From Flavobacterium limi (lineage in GTDB: Bacteria; Bacteroidota; Bacteroidia; Flavobacteriales; Flavobacteriaceae): 64,000 nt of DNA. The position numbers and the translations under genes are program-made. Within the stretch, counting starts at the first letter, position 1. Every line of letters begins with the position of its first letter. Under the pieces are notes generated by a model, which did not search any database, was not told the DNA's origin, and worked only from the letters and a program-made list of their open reading frames with translations. Positions 1-9,165 of the stretch are shown here, piece after piece. The stretch is from NCBI RefSeq assembly GCF_010645075.1, contig NZ_JAADZV010000009.1, positions 62,001 through 126,000 of the forward strand, written 5' to 3'.

Positions 1-1143
1 TTTTGCCAATAATCCATTATCCCTGAATTTCAAACAGATTTCCCAAGCTAAATCAGATTCTTCATCAGAATTGATTACAATCGCATTTAACAAACCTTTT
101 CCTCTAACCAGTGTAATTAAATTGTTGCGTTCGGCAATTTCGTTTAATCCTTTTCTCAGAATAATTCCCAAACGTTCTGAATTCTCAGCCAGTTTTTCGT
201 CCTTTACCACTTCAAGAGCTGCAATTGCAACAGCAGCCGCAACCGGATTACCTCCAAAAGTAGATCCGTGCTGTCCCGGTTTGATCACATTCATTATTTC
301 GTTATTTGCTAAAACCGCTGAAACCGGATAAACACCGCCGGAAATTGCTTTACCCAAAATCAGAATATCAGGCTTTACATTTTCGTGGTGTACTGCTAAA
401 AGCTTTCCTGTACGCGCAATTCCGGTCTGAACTTCATCAGCAATAAACAATACATTATGTTTTTCGCAAAGTGCTTTTGCTTTCGCTAAATAACCTTCAG
501 ACGGGACATAAACTCCCGCTTCACCCTGAATTGGTTCTACCAGGAAACCGGCAATATTTTTTGATGATTCCAGTGCTTTTTCCAAAGCCACCAAATTATC
601 ATATTCAATTTTTATGAAACCTTCTGTAAAAGGGCCAAAACTTTTGCGGGCACTTTCATCGTTCGAAAAAGAAATAATAGTTGTGGTTCTTCCGTGAAAA
701 TTGTTCTCACAAACAATAATCTGTGCCAGGTTTTCATGAATTCCTTTTACTTCATAAGCCCATTTTCTACACAATTTCAAAGCTGTCTCTACCGCTTCGG
801 CACCTGTATTCATTGGTAAAACTTTATCAAAACCAAAATAATTGGTTATATATTCTTCATAATTTCCTAATCTATCATTGTAAAAAGCACGTGAAGTCAA
901 GGTCAGTTTTTGTGCCTGCTCTACCATTGCCCCCACTATTTTAGCATGGCAATGTCCCTGGTTTACCGCAGAATAAGCCGATAAAAAATCATAATATTGC
1001 TTCCCGTCCACATCCCAGACATATACACCTTCTCCCCTGTCTAAAACCACAGGAAGCGGATGATAATTATGAGCGCCGTATTTATTTTCTTTCTCTATTA
1101 AAACTTCTGATTTAGACGAAAGAATTTGTTTGGTCTGTTCCAT
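1..1143 (-). CDS. rocD: Ornithine--oxo-acid aminotransferase, C-terminus cut off by window edge
   Basis: PLP-dependent class III aminotransferase that converts ornithine plus 2-oxoglutarate to glutamate semialdehyde plus glutamate in arginine/ornithine breakdown (cytosolic). The reading frame is open from the start codon at 1143 to base 1 and was translated from the reverse strand. Visible motifs are NTGAEAVETALKLCRKW (cofactor phosphate-binding region), FHGRTTT, the EPIQGEAGVYVP stretch, LFIADEVQTGIARTG with the PLP-contacting Asp, and LGKAISGGVYPVSAVL with the Schiff-base Lys. The start MEQTKQILSSKSEVLIEKEN is normal for the family. The gene is divergent from an Lrp-type regulator, which suggests local control of amino-acid catabolism. 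About 30 C-terminal residues lie outside the window. The family assignment is secure; the exact substrate is inferred from overall similarity to RocD rather than to ArgD. Confidence 0.93.
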   Translation of the reverse strand, partial: MEQTKQILSSKSEVLIEKENKYGAHNYHPLPVVLDRGEGVYVWDVDGKQYYDFLSAYSAVNQGHCHAKIVGAMVEQAQKLTLTSRAFYNDRLGNYEEYITNYFGFDKVLPMNTGAEAVETALKLCRKWAYEVKGIHENLAQIIVCENNFHGRTTTIISFSNDESARKSFGPFTEGFIKIEYDNLVALEKALESSKNIAGFLVEPIQGEAGVYVPSEGYLAKAKALCEKHNVLFIADEVQTGIARTGKLLAVHHENVKPDILILGKAISGGVYPVSAVLANNEIMNVIKPGQHGSTFGGNPVAAAVAIAALEVVKDEKLAENSERLGIILRKGLNEIAERNNLITLVRGKGLLNAIVINSDEESDLAWEICLKFRDNGLLAK

Positions 1144-1210
1144 TATTTTCAGTTTTTTATGTTTTCAAAATTAATTAAATCATTTTATTTTACAATAAAA
1201 ATCAATACTT

Positions 1211-1269
1211 TTGACTTTAATTTATAATTAAAAAGTCAATTTAAAAAATAAAAACAAATTAAAAGTCAA
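1211..1269. promoter_or_regulatory. Probable Lrp-type operator between rocD and the regulator gene
   Basis: The 149-bp intergenic region contains TTGACTTT (1211-1218) and the inverted copy AAAGTCAA (1232-1239), 13 bp apart in AT-rich DNA. A second direct copy of AAAGTCAA follows at 1262-1269, about 30 bp on. Phased, partly palindromic AT-rich half-sites are typical of Lrp/AsnC operators. The position between divergent genes suggests autoregulation and control of rocD. This is inference from the repeat pattern only. Confidence 0.5.
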
Positions 1270-1292
1270 TTTTAATTTTAAACAATATAAAA

Positions 1293-1745
1293 ATGGATTC
1301 ATTAGACGAATTTGACATTAAAATTATCAAAGAACTCGAAAAAGAAGGCAGAATGGCTTTTTCTACTATTGCAGCAAATTTGAAAATCTCAAATACGATG
1401 GTACATCAGCGTGTAAATCGCTTAACAGAACAAGGCATTATTTCAGGAATAAAACCTTTAATTAACGAAAAAAAAATGGGTTATGACTGGGCATCCTTTA
1501 CAGGAATTACGCTCAATAAAGATTCGGATTCAGAAAGGATTATTGAAGCTTTAAAGCAAATTCCGGAAATTACAGAGTGTTATTATGTAACAGGATCTTT
1601 TACCCTTTATATAAAAATCATAGCCAAAAATCATGAACACATGCGAAATGTACTATACGAAAAAATAGACCGGATTTCAGGTATTGCTAAAACTGATTCC
1701 ATAGTCGAATTAGGCTGTGCTTTTAAAAGAAATATTGTTTTGTGA
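1293..1745 (+). CDS. Lrp/AsnC family transcriptional regulator
   Basis: This 150-residue protein has the standard Lrp layout. An N-terminal winged HTH starts with LDEFDIKIIKELEKEGRMAF and has the recognition helix in SNTMVHQRVNRLTEQGII (about residues 30-50). A C-terminal RAM/AsnC ligand-binding domain (about 65-145) includes the turn ITECYYVTGSFTLYIKI. Lrp proteins bind amino acids and DNA as octamers or dimers. The divergent neighbour is rocD, and repeated TTGACTTT-type half-sites sit between them, so it probably senses ornithine, arginine or proline-family amino acids and controls rocD. The ligand is inferred from context only. Confidence 0.9.
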   Translation: MDSLDEFDIKIIKELEKEGRMAFSTIAANLKISNTMVHQRVNRLTEQGIISGIKPLINEKKMGYDWASFTGITLNKDSDSERIIEALKQIPEITECYYVTGSFTLYIKIIAKNHEHMRNVLYEKIDRISGIAKTDSIVELGCAFKRNIVL

Positions 1746-1815
1746 GATTTTTAAAATCAAAATGAACCAATAAAATTTCAATTATTTTCAGATATTTGTT
1801 TAAAATTAAACATTT

Positions 1816-2589
1816 ATGAGAACTATATATCTATTTATTTTAGGAATTATATTAAGTACAAGTGGTCTACACGCACAAACAAAACCAGTAAAGTACGCTG
1901 ATAATAACCAGATTTTAAACGGATTATTGATTAAATCAGCTAAAAAGAACAGCCAAAATCCCGGCATCTTACTTTTACCGGCGTGGCTTGGAATCGACAA
2001 TGCTTCAAAAGAAATTGCCGACAACCTGTCAAAACTAGGATATACTGTTTTCATAGCTGACATCTATGGAGAAGGAAATTATCCTAAGAATACTTCAGAA
2101 GCAGGAAAACAGGCAGGATTTTATAAAAAAAATTATCAAGCGTATCAAAAACGTATTCAGTTGGCTTTGGATCAATTAATCAAATCCGGTGCAAATGCAG
2201 ATAATATTGTGGCTATCGGCTATTGTTTTGGAGGAACCGGAGTTTTAGAAGCTGCTCGTGGAAAATTGAATGTAAAAGGCGTTGTGTCTTTTCATGGGGG
2301 CTTAGGCAAAGATGCTGAAAGAAAAAACGAATCAATTTCAACAAAAGTTTTAGTTTGCCACGGAGCTGATGACCCCTTTGTTTCAAAAGAAGAAATCGCT
2401 GGTTTTCAACAGGAAATGCGAGATTCAAAAGCCGACTGGCAAATGATTTATTATGCAAATTCGGTACATTCATTCACAAATCCTGAAGCAGGAAATGACA
2501 ACTCAAAAGGCGCCGCTTACAATGCTTTAGCAGCAAAACGTTCTTTTGAACATTTATTGCTTTTTCTAAATGAAGTATTAAAAAAATAA
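1816..2589 (+). CDS. Secreted dienelactone hydrolase family protein
   Basis: This 257-residue alpha/beta hydrolase begins with a signal peptide (MRTIYLFILGIILSTSGLHA). The nucleophile elbow is GYCFGGTG, with Cys as in dienelactone hydrolases rather than Ser. The acid is in CHGADDPFV and the His in NSVHSFTNP, so the full Cys-Asp-His triad is present. Family members hydrolyse cyclic lactones or other esters. The signal peptide points to the periplasm or outside. It lies 16 bp upstream of the M28 peptidase, probably in the same transcript. The true substrate cannot be read from the sequence. Confidence 0.88.
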   Translation: MRTIYLFILGIILSTSGLHAQTKPVKYADNNQILNGLLIKSAKKNSQNPGILLLPAWLGIDNASKEIADNLSKLGYTVFIADIYGEGNYPKNTSEAGKQAGFYKKNYQAYQKRIQLALDQLIKSGANADNIVAIGYCFGGTGVLEAARGKLNVKGVVSFHGGLGKDAERKNESISTKVLVCHGADDPFVSKEEIAGFQQEMRDSKADWQMIYYANSVHSFTNPEAGNDNSKGAAYNALAAKRSFEHLLLFLNEVLKK

Positions 2590-2605
2590 TTTCACATAAA
2601 GACTA

Positions 2606-3625
2606 ATGAAAAAAATTGCAATTTTATTATTTGTTATTTCTGCGTTTTCATGCAAAAACACACAAACTGTTACATTAAAAGATAATTCGGACCCTTCTAA
2701 ATATATAGAAAAAATTTCCGAAAAAAACTTAAAAACAATGCTTTACACGATAGCTTCCGATGAAATGGAAGGTCGTGAAACCGGTTCGAAAGGGCAAAAG
2801 AAAGCAGGACTTTACATGATAGAACAATACAAAAAAAATGGTATTCCGTTTCCAAAAGGTGCAACTGATTATTATCAACATATTCCGGCTTCTTATTTAA
2901 ATGCAAGAAACGATGAAAAACTGCCTGATTCAGAGAATATCTGGGCTTTTATTGAAGGCTCTGAAAAGCCGAATGAAATTTTAGTAATCTCAGCTCATTA
3001 TGATCATGTTGGGGTTCAAAATGGTGAAGTGTATAATGGTGCTGATGACGATGGTTCGGGAACAGTGGCTTTACTGGAAATGGCAAAAGCATTTGCAAAA
3101 GCAAAAAAAGATGGAAATGGGCCGAAACGTTCTATTTTATTCCTGCATGTAACAGGCGAAGAGCATGGATTACATGGTTCAAGATATTATTCTGAAAATC
3201 CATTGTATCCTTTAGCAAACACAATTGCTGACATTAATATTGACATGATTGGCCGCCGTGATGCAGAACATGTTAAAACAAACAACTATGTTTATGTAAT
3301 TGGGGCAAACAGATTGTCTACAGATTTGCATAATGCTGTTGTGTCACAAAACGACAAATATATTAAAATGGATCTTGATTTTAAATTCAATGATCCTAAA
3401 GACCCAAACCGTTTTTATGAGCGTTCTGACCATTACAACTTTGCCAAACACGGTATTCCGGCGGTTTTCTTTTTTAATGGAGTTCACGAAGATTATCACG
3501 GAAAAGACGATATCGCAGAAAAAATCGAATATGATGCTTTAACAAAAAGAACAAAATTAGCATTTGTTGTTGCCTGGGAACTGGCTAATAGAGAAAACAG
3601 ACCGGTAGTGGATAAGAAGAAATAG
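2606..3625 (+). CDS. M28 family zinc metallopeptidase, lipoprotein
   Basis: This 339-residue exopeptidase of the M28 (aminopeptidase S/PSMA-like) family has a lipobox signal, FVISAFSCKNT, which puts it on a membrane facing the periplasm. The co-catalytic zinc ligands and acid-base residue are all visible: His in ISAHYDHVG, Asp in NGADDDGSGT, Glu-Glu in TGEEHGLHGS, Asp in INIDMIGRRD, and the final His in HEDYHGKDD. The length is typical. It follows the dienelactone hydrolase gene by 16 bp and ends just before a strong bidirectional terminator. It probably trims peptides for nutrient uptake. Confidence 0.92.
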   Translation: MKKIAILLFVISAFSCKNTQTVTLKDNSDPSKYIEKISEKNLKTMLYTIASDEMEGRETGSKGQKKAGLYMIEQYKKNGIPFPKGATDYYQHIPASYLNARNDEKLPDSENIWAFIEGSEKPNEILVISAHYDHVGVQNGEVYNGADDDGSGTVALLEMAKAFAKAKKDGNGPKRSILFLHVTGEEHGLHGSRYYSENPLYPLANTIADINIDMIGRRDAEHVKTNNYVYVIGANRLSTDLHNAVVSQNDKYIKMDLDFKFNDPKDPNRFYERSDHYNFAKHGIPAVFFFNGVHEDYHGKDDIAEKIEYDALTKRTKLAFVVAWELANRENRPVVDKKK

Positions 3626-3654
3626 TTTTTTTTATGATTCCTAAGTCAAAAAGC

Positions 3655-3686
3655 AAAAGGGATGAGTTTAAACTCATCCCTTTTTT
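3655..3686. terminator. Bidirectional intrinsic terminator
   Basis: A perfect palindrome (arm AAAGGGATGAGTTT) is flanked by an A-run on the left and a T-run on the right. It lies between the M28 peptidase (+) and rho (-), whose 3' ends face each other, so it can stop transcription from both sides. Confidence 0.9.
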
Positions 3687-3748
3687 ATATTACATTAATA
3701 GATTAAAATTCTTAGAAACTTAGTCCCTCAAAACCTTAGAAGCTACCT

Positions 3749-5584
3749 TTAGTCATTCATAGAAATCAAAAATTCTTCGTTATTTCTGGTTTTTTTGAAA
3801 CGGTCGTTTACAAAATCCATTGATTCTACCGGATTCATATCAGACAAATACTTACGCATAATCCACATCCTTTGCAATGTTTTTTCGTCTAATAACAAAT
3901 CGTCGCGACGCGTACTTGATGATGTAAGATCGATTGCAGGGAAGATACGCTTGTTAGCAATTTTACGATCCAATTGAAGCTCCATATTACCGGTACCTTT
4001 AAATTCTTCAAAGATTACCTCATCCATTTTAGAACCGGTTTCTGTCAATGCTGTTGCGATGATACTCAACGAACCACCGTTTTCAACATTTCTTGCTGCC
4101 CCGAAGAAACGTTTTGGTTTTTGAAGCGCATTGGCATCAACACCACCACTTAAAACCTTACCTGAAGCAGGCTGAACAGTATTATAAGCTCTGGCCAAAC
4201 GAGTAATCGAATCCAAAAGAATCACAACATCATGACCACATTCTACCAGACGTTTTGCTTTTTCAAGCACAATATTAGCAATTTTTACGTGTTCCTGCGG
4301 CTCCCTGTCAAAAGTAGAAGCAATAACTTCTCCACGTACACTACGCTGCATATCTGTAACCTCCTCAGGACGCTCATCAATCAAAAGAACGATCAGATAA
4401 ACTTCAGGATGGTTGGCAGCAATCGCATTAGCAATGTCTTTTAAAAGCATTGTTTTACCTGTTTTCGGTTGTGCGACTATCATACCGCGCTGACCTTTTC
4501 CGATTGGAGAAAATAAATCGATAATTCTGGTTGATATAGAACTGCCTTTTTCGGCTAATTTAAATTTTTCAGAAGGAAAAACAGGTGTCAGGTGTTCAAA
4601 AGAAACTCTGTCGCGAACTACCTGCGGATCATGTCCGTTTATTTTTAACACACGTACTAAAGGGAAGAATTTCTCTCCTTCTTTAGGAGGACGTACCACT
4701 CCTTTTACAGTATCTCCTGTTTTAAGACCAAATAACCTGATTTGCGAAGTTGATAAGTAAATATCATCAGGAGAGGCTAAATAATTATAATCTGATGAAC
4801 GTAAGAATCCGTAACCGTCAGGCATCATCTCCAAAACGCCTTCACTTTCTATAATCCCATCAAATTCAAAGTCTGAATCCCTGAAGTTATTACTATTATT
4901 CTTTTTGTTTTTATGATTTGGATTCTGATTTCCGTTATTTGTATTACCATTCCCATTTTGATTTGGATTCTGATTCGGGTTTTGGTTTTGGTTTTGATTC
5001 TGGTTCGGATTTTGTTTTTTATTGTGATTAGGATTAATCTTTTTTATCGAAGCAGTTTCTTCTTCTTTTTCACTTATCGGAGTAGACTGAACATCTGTTT
5101 CAGCCTCTACTGCCTCTTCAGTAGTTTCTTCTTTTACTATTTCTTTCTCTTTCTGCAAAGCAACCTTTTTCTCGTATGCTGATTTATTGAACTTAACGAT
5201 TTTTGGTTCCTTTTTCACTGTTTCTTTGTTTTCAGCACCATCCTCAGCTTTAGGTTTTGGCTGAATTTTAGCATTTGGTTTTGAAACAGCCGGTGTTTTT
5301 ACCTCACGTGGTTCTTCTACTTTATCAAATTCTAAAACAGGAGCATTTTTACTGGCTACTGCCTTTTTAGCAGGGGCAATTCTTGCTCTCTTTGGTTTAT
5401 CATCTAGTATTTCTGCATTTGTTACAGCAGGTACAGGCTGCTCTGAAGTCGCTTCCTGATGCGCTAAAATCTGACTGATCAAAGTGTCCTTTTTGACGCC
5501 ATTAAACTTTATCGTTTTAGCTAATTTAGCTATTTCTTGAAGCTCAGAAAGCTTCATTTCTTTTAATGCAGAAATATCAAACAT
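3749..5584 (-). CDS. rho: Transcription termination factor Rho with long disordered insertion
   Basis: RNA-dependent hexameric ATPase that terminates transcription. The 611-residue protein begins with the Rho N-terminal helical domain (MFDISALKEMKLSELQEIAK). About 200 residues of low-complexity sequence follow (roughly 45-235), first Lys/Glu-rich and then a run of NQNPNQ-type repeats. The cold-shock-like RNA-binding domain comes next (GVLEMMPDGYGFLRSSDYNY). The RecA-like ATPase domain carries the P-loop VAQPKTGKTMLLK, Walker B VVILLDSITRLARAYN, the Q-loop SGGVDANALQKPKRFFGAAR and the R-loop GTGNMELQLDRK. E. coli Rho is about 419 residues, so the extra length is the insertion seen in Bacteroidota Rho proteins. 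The insertion is known to be disordered in relatives; its role here is inferred. Confidence 0.97.
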   Translation of the reverse strand: MFDISALKEMKLSELQEIAKLAKTIKFNGVKKDTLISQILAHQEATSEQPVPAVTNAEILDDKPKRARIAPAKKAVASKNAPVLEFDKVEEPREVKTPAVSKPNAKIQPKPKAEDGAENKETVKKEPKIVKFNKSAYEKKVALQKEKEIVKEETTEEAVEAETDVQSTPISEKEEETASIKKINPNHNKKQNPNQNQNQNQNPNQNPNQNGNGNTNNGNQNPNHKNKKNNSNNFRDSDFEFDGIIESEGVLEMMPDGYGFLRSSDYNYLASPDDIYLSTSQIRLFGLKTGDTVKGVVRPPKEGEKFFPLVRVLKINGHDPQVVRDRVSFEHLTPVFPSEKFKLAEKGSSISTRIIDLFSPIGKGQRGMIVAQPKTGKTMLLKDIANAIAANHPEVYLIVLLIDERPEEVTDMQRSVRGEVIASTFDREPQEHVKIANIVLEKAKRLVECGHDVVILLDSITRLARAYNTVQPASGKVLSGGVDANALQKPKRFFGAARNVENGGSLSIIATALTETGSKMDEVIFEEFKGTGNMELQLDRKIANKRIFPAIDLTSSSTRRDDLLLDEKTLQRMWIMRKYLSDMNPVESMDFVNDRFKKTRNNEEFLISMND

Positions 5585-5771
5585 GAATGTTCTATGAATT
5601 TAATTATTTTTAAAGGAAAAATACTATAAAAAAGAATAGGTAGATAATTATTTTGAATTGACCGCAGTATGAAGTGCTTACGGTATTATGATGCAATAAT
5701 ACGAATAAAATTTTATCATACAATAGTATTTATAAAAAAGAAAATATATTTTTGTAAAACAATTTTACGTC

Positions 5772-6185
5772 ATGATACAACGAATTCAAACAATATATTT
5801 ACTCCTTACTTTTTTAATTACCGGAGTTTTATTATTTTTCATTCCGCTCTGGACAATAAATGAGAAACCATTTCATTTTTGGCAGGATCAGTTTTATACT
5901 GTATTGTTAGGCTTAAGTACTATGCTGACGATTATCAGTATCATTTCATACAAAAAAAGACAAAATCAGTTTGTTATGGGCAGACTGAACATCATATTAA
6001 ATTTAATTTTATTAGGATTATTTGTTTACCGGTCACTAAATTTATCTGGAGAAACTGCTAATGCTGTTTCTGAGAAAGGTATTGGGATGTTTCTTCCAAT
6101 TGTCGCTATCGTATTATTAGTTTTAGCTAATAAGGCCATCAAAAAGGACGAAGATCTTGTAAAATCTGTAGATCGTTTGAGATAA
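5772..6185 (+). CDS. DUF4293 family four-helix membrane protein
   Basis: This 137-residue protein has four predicted membrane helices (about 8-28, 40-58, 70-87 and 104-121) and a charged C-terminus. It begins MIQRIQTIYLLLTFLITG, characteristic of the Bacteroidota DUF4293 family. Its function is unknown. Members of this family commonly sit beside rho in flavobacteria, and here it is divergent from rho. A TATTTTTG box at 5747-5754, just ahead of the gene, fits the Bacteroidota -7 element TAnnTTTG, although no clear -33 TTG was found. Confidence 0.8.
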   Translation: MIQRIQTIYLLLTFLITGVLLFFIPLWTINEKPFHFWQDQFYTVLLGLSTMLTIISIISYKKRQNQFVMGRLNIILNLILLGLFVYRSLNLSGETANAVSEKGIGMFLPIVAIVLLVLANKAIKKDEDLVKSVDRLR

Positions 6186-6215
6186 ACCTATAAACTTAGT
6201 TTATTGCGCGAAGAG

Positions 6216-6246
6216 AACCCGAATTATATGATTCGGGTTTTTTTGT
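6216..6246 (+). terminator. Intrinsic terminator after the DUF4293 gene
   Basis: Stem AACCCGAAT / ATTCGGGTT with a 6-base loop, followed by a run of T. It lies 31 bp after the stop codon. Confidence 0.88.
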
Positions 6247-6348
6247 GTAAAATTCACTACATTTACTACCAAACACAGAAAATAAATTTAGAAATCCTAT
6301 ATTGTACGTAGATTTTTCATAATTTCGCTTTTGTTATTTCAATTATTT

Positions 6349-7014
6349 ATGGCACATAAAATAAGAATACACCTCGCTGATGACCATTTGGTACTTATTG
6401 ATGGATTAATAAATTTATTAAGTACTGTTTCTGAATTCGAAATTGTTGGTTCATCCTCTAATGGTTTGAATATATTTGATGAAGTAACAGCAAACAATGC
6501 ACACATTCTTGTACTTGATCTCAGTATGCCTGAAAAAGACGGCATAGAAGTTTTAAAAGAGTTCCAGCAAAAGGGATATCCATGCAAAGTTATCATCCTG
6601 TCCAGCTATGATGATTTAAAAATCATCAGAGAAGTCATGAATTTAGGTGCCAGCGGCTATCTGACTAAAAAATGCGCAGGTGAAAACATAATTGAAGCTA
6701 TTGAAGTGGTTAATGAAGGAGAAGAATATTTTTGTAACTCCGTAAGAGAAAAAATCTTCAATACTTTCACAGAAAACAATCCCAAATTAAATAAGAAAAA
6801 TATCGTTCCTGAAAATTCAATCCTGACATGCCGTGAATTAGAAATTGTGACTCTAATTTCGCTCGAATACAGCGGAAAAGAGATCAGCGAACAATTATTC
6901 ATCAGTACCAACACTGTAGAAACGCACCGAAAAAATATAATGAAGAAGCTACAGACAAAAAACACTATTGGACTTGTAAAATATGCTATTAAAAATAATT
7001 TAATTAAGTCGTAA
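6349..7014 (+). CDS. NarL/FixJ-type response regulator
   Basis: This 221-residue two-domain regulator has a receiver domain with acidic pair D11-D12, phospho-acceptor D57 in LVLDLSMPEKDG and the conserved Lys in SGYLTKKC. The C-terminal LuxR-type HTH is at about 155-215 (LTCRELEIVTLIS, STNTVETHRKNIMKKL). I chose the ATG at 6349 (MAHKIRIHLADDH) over an in-frame TTG 18 bp upstream, because it starts directly at the receiver fold. Two paralogous TPR histidine kinases of the NarX/DegS-type follow downstream and are the obvious partners. The regulated genes are unknown. Confidence 0.92.
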   Translation: MAHKIRIHLADDHLVLIDGLINLLSTVSEFEIVGSSSNGLNIFDEVTANNAHILVLDLSMPEKDGIEVLKEFQQKGYPCKVIILSSYDDLKIIREVMNLGASGYLTKKCAGENIIEAIEVVNEGEEYFCNSVREKIFNTFTENNPKLNKKNIVPENSILTCRELEIVTLISLEYSGKEISEQLFISTNTVETHRKNIMKKLQTKNTIGLVKYAIKNNLIKS

Positions 7015-7142
7015 AATTACCGTTTTATATGACTCAGCATTTTTAATAGATTAACAATACCAGGTGCTTTCAAAAAATACCATCCTAAATTATTGCATTT
7101 GATTGAAATTTATAAACTTATTTTATCCCACTTATCATTAAC

Positions 7143-8831
7143 ATGTCGGTTTTGCGCAATTTTATAATTTACTTTTTTATAACACTTTTTTATATTCCTG
7201 CAACAAGCCAAAAAAAAAGTTTTACTGAGAAAGACCTGCTAAAACTTTATAATCAGGCAACAACAAACCTTCATAATGAAGATTATGAAAAATCACTAAT
7301 ACAATCCAGACTACTCCTTAATCATTCTCTTTTATGTCAAAACAATAATCTTATTGCAAGAGCCTACAATACCATTGCGGCCAATTTTGATGGAATATCA
7401 GAACCCGATAAAGCCTTATTTTATTATCAAAAAAGTCTTATATATGCTGAAAAATCTAATAATTTAGAACTTCAAAACTGGCTTTACAATAATATTGGAA
7501 ATATTTATTGTTTTGACAAAAAGAAGTATGAAAAAGGAATTTCATATTATATAAAATCATTATATTACAGCAGGGCAATCAATGATTCTTCCCAGGTTTT
7601 CCTGACTAAACTTAATATTGCATGGGCCTATTTTGATATAGGACGTTTCTCAGAAGGATATCCTTATCTAAAACACATTAATAAATATAATGACAAATAC
7701 GGTATCGAAACAACTGCTGCTGTCATTAACATGCTGAACGGCATGTACTACAGTTATAAGCGAGATAATCAAAAAGCAGATTACAGTTTTAACAAAGGCA
7801 TAGAGAACGCCATAAAATACGACGAAAAAACTGATTTATCTTATATCTATCAGGAATATTCAAAATTTTTATCTAAAAATAAAAATTTCGAAGCTGCATA
7901 TAAAAACCTAAGTTCTTTTCAGCAATTGAACGACGAACTTAATCTTGAAGACAAGGCTAAAAAAGCAAAAATTGCTGGAATTAATCTCGAAATTGATGAA
8001 TATAAACGGGAGATAGATAAAATGGGCATCGAAAGCAAAAAAAGGGAAAAATTATTTCACTCTGAAAGTGCCCGTAAAAACAAGATGACAACAATTATCC
8101 TGTCCTTATTTCTGATTAGTCTTATTTTATTTTACTTTTTTTATCAAAACACAAAACTAAAACAAAAAAACAGAATTAAGGATATCCAGAACAAAATACA
8201 TCAAAACATAATCAACGCCAGCATTGACGGGCAGGAAAGCGAACGCAAAAAAGTTGCTTTATTTTTACATGACACTATTAGTGCCTCATTGTCATCAGCA
8301 GGAATGCATTTAAATGTTTTTTTATCACAACATGACAGCCTTCCTGCAGAAATTACAAAAACAAAATTAATATTAGATGAGACCCATGATAAGGTACGGG
8401 ATCTTTCTCATGATCTTATTCCTACCTTACTGGCACGCTTTGGATTATTATATGCACTTGATGATTTATGTGAGAAATACTCAAACTCCACTTTACATTT
8501 TGAATACAAGAATACTATTCCAATCAAAAAAAGGTATACGGAAAAATTTGAAACGAGGCTTTATTTTATCATTTCTGAACTTTTAAACAACATCATCAAA
8601 CACAGCCATGCCAACAAAGCTGAAGTTTCACTGATCGAAAACAATAATGAAATGATTATTGAAATTACAGATAACGGAAAGGGATTCGATACCAATAAAT
8701 TTAATTTTGTAGAAGGATTTGGCCTTAATCAGATCAAAGCCAGGATTAATAACCTGAATGGCCAATTTGACGTAAAATCAAAAATCAATGAGGGAACTTC
8801 TATTAATATAAGTGTTCCTTTAAACAGCTAA
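7143..8831 (+). CDS. TPR-containing sensor histidine kinase, paralogue 1
   Basis: This 562-residue kinase has a signal peptide or first membrane helix (1-23) and a periplasmic TPR array (about 30-260, with NLIARAYNTIAANFDGISEP and similar repeats). A short coiled coil, one membrane helix (about 316-335, IILSLFLISLILFYFFY), a HisKA_3-like dimerisation helix with His376 in ALFLHDTISASLSSAG and a HATPase_c domain follow. The ATPase domain has an N-box (ISELLNNIIKHSHANKA), G1 ITDNGKGFD and G2 EGFGLNQIKARI. This architecture occurs in Bacteroidota kinases paired with NarL-type regulators, and one lies 129 bp upstream. The second kinase at 9166 is almost the same from the membrane helix onward but diverged in its sensor. 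Confidence 0.92.
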   Translation: MSVLRNFIIYFFITLFYIPATSQKKSFTEKDLLKLYNQATTNLHNEDYEKSLIQSRLLLNHSLLCQNNNLIARAYNTIAANFDGISEPDKALFYYQKSLIYAEKSNNLELQNWLYNNIGNIYCFDKKKYEKGISYYIKSLYYSRAINDSSQVFLTKLNIAWAYFDIGRFSEGYPYLKHINKYNDKYGIETTAAVINMLNGMYYSYKRDNQKADYSFNKGIENAIKYDEKTDLSYIYQEYSKFLSKNKNFEAAYKNLSSFQQLNDELNLEDKAKKAKIAGINLEIDEYKREIDKMGIESKKREKLFHSESARKNKMTTIILSLFLISLILFYFFYQNTKLKQKNRIKDIQNKIHQNIINASIDGQESERKKVALFLHDTISASLSSAGMHLNVFLSQHDSLPAEITKTKLILDETHDKVRDLSHDLIPTLLARFGLLYALDDLCEKYSNSTLHFEYKNTIPIKKRYTEKFETRLYFIISELLNNIIKHSHANKAEVSLIENNNEMIIEITDNGKGFDTNKFNFVEGFGLNQIKARINNLNGQFDVKSKINEGTSINISVPLNS

Positions 8832-8867
8832 AAACGCTTCAGAGAAAAATCATGAAGCGTTTTTTTT
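8831..8867 (+). terminator. Intrinsic terminator after kinase paralogue 1
   Basis: Stem AACGCTTCA / TGAAGCGTT with a T-run, starting in the stop codon of the kinase gene. Confidence 0.88.
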
Positions 8868-8881
8868 AGCTATGCTTAAAT

Positions 8882-9025
8882 TTAAATTTCTGTTTTGCCT
8901 CCTTTTCTATCTTCTGTCACCTCTTCTTCCACTTCTTCTTGTTCATCATCTGCAAAAAAGAACTTTCCTAATAAGTTTCTCTCTAAATCATAAATCCCTG
9001 CTTCTTGTAAAAATTTCTTTGTCAT
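8882..9025 (-). CDS. Small acidic protein (47 aa), unknown
   Basis: A short reading frame on the reverse strand starts MTKKFLQEAGIYDLERNLLG and continues into a very acidic, Glu-rich tail ending KGGKTEI. It has a plausible AT-rich upstream region shared with the second kinase gene, from which it is divergent, and it ends 14 bp short of the terminator of the first kinase. It has no signal peptide and no cysteine. I do not recognise a family. Its place between two kinase paralogues hints at a regulatory peptide or small partner protein, but this is inference. A coding role is moderately likely because the frame fills the gap between genes and starts with a strong Lys-rich N-terminus. Confidence 0.5.
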   Translation of the reverse strand: MTKKFLQEAGIYDLERNLLGKFFFADDEQEEVEEEVTEDRKGGKTEI

Positions 9026-9165
9026 AACTGTTTGTTTAAATTAATATTATTCTTTTTAAAACACTTTGGCATATTTTGTTATACAAAACATCAAGATTAA
9101 TTGTCTTACAATAATAATATATATTTTTTTAATAAGAATAAATTTAATTATTAAATTTGAAACAA

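Noticed and set aside
4913..5182. 89-residue + strand hydrophobic frame opposite rho
   Set aside because: It is the antisense of the repetitive NQNPNQ-coding stretch; composition artefact.
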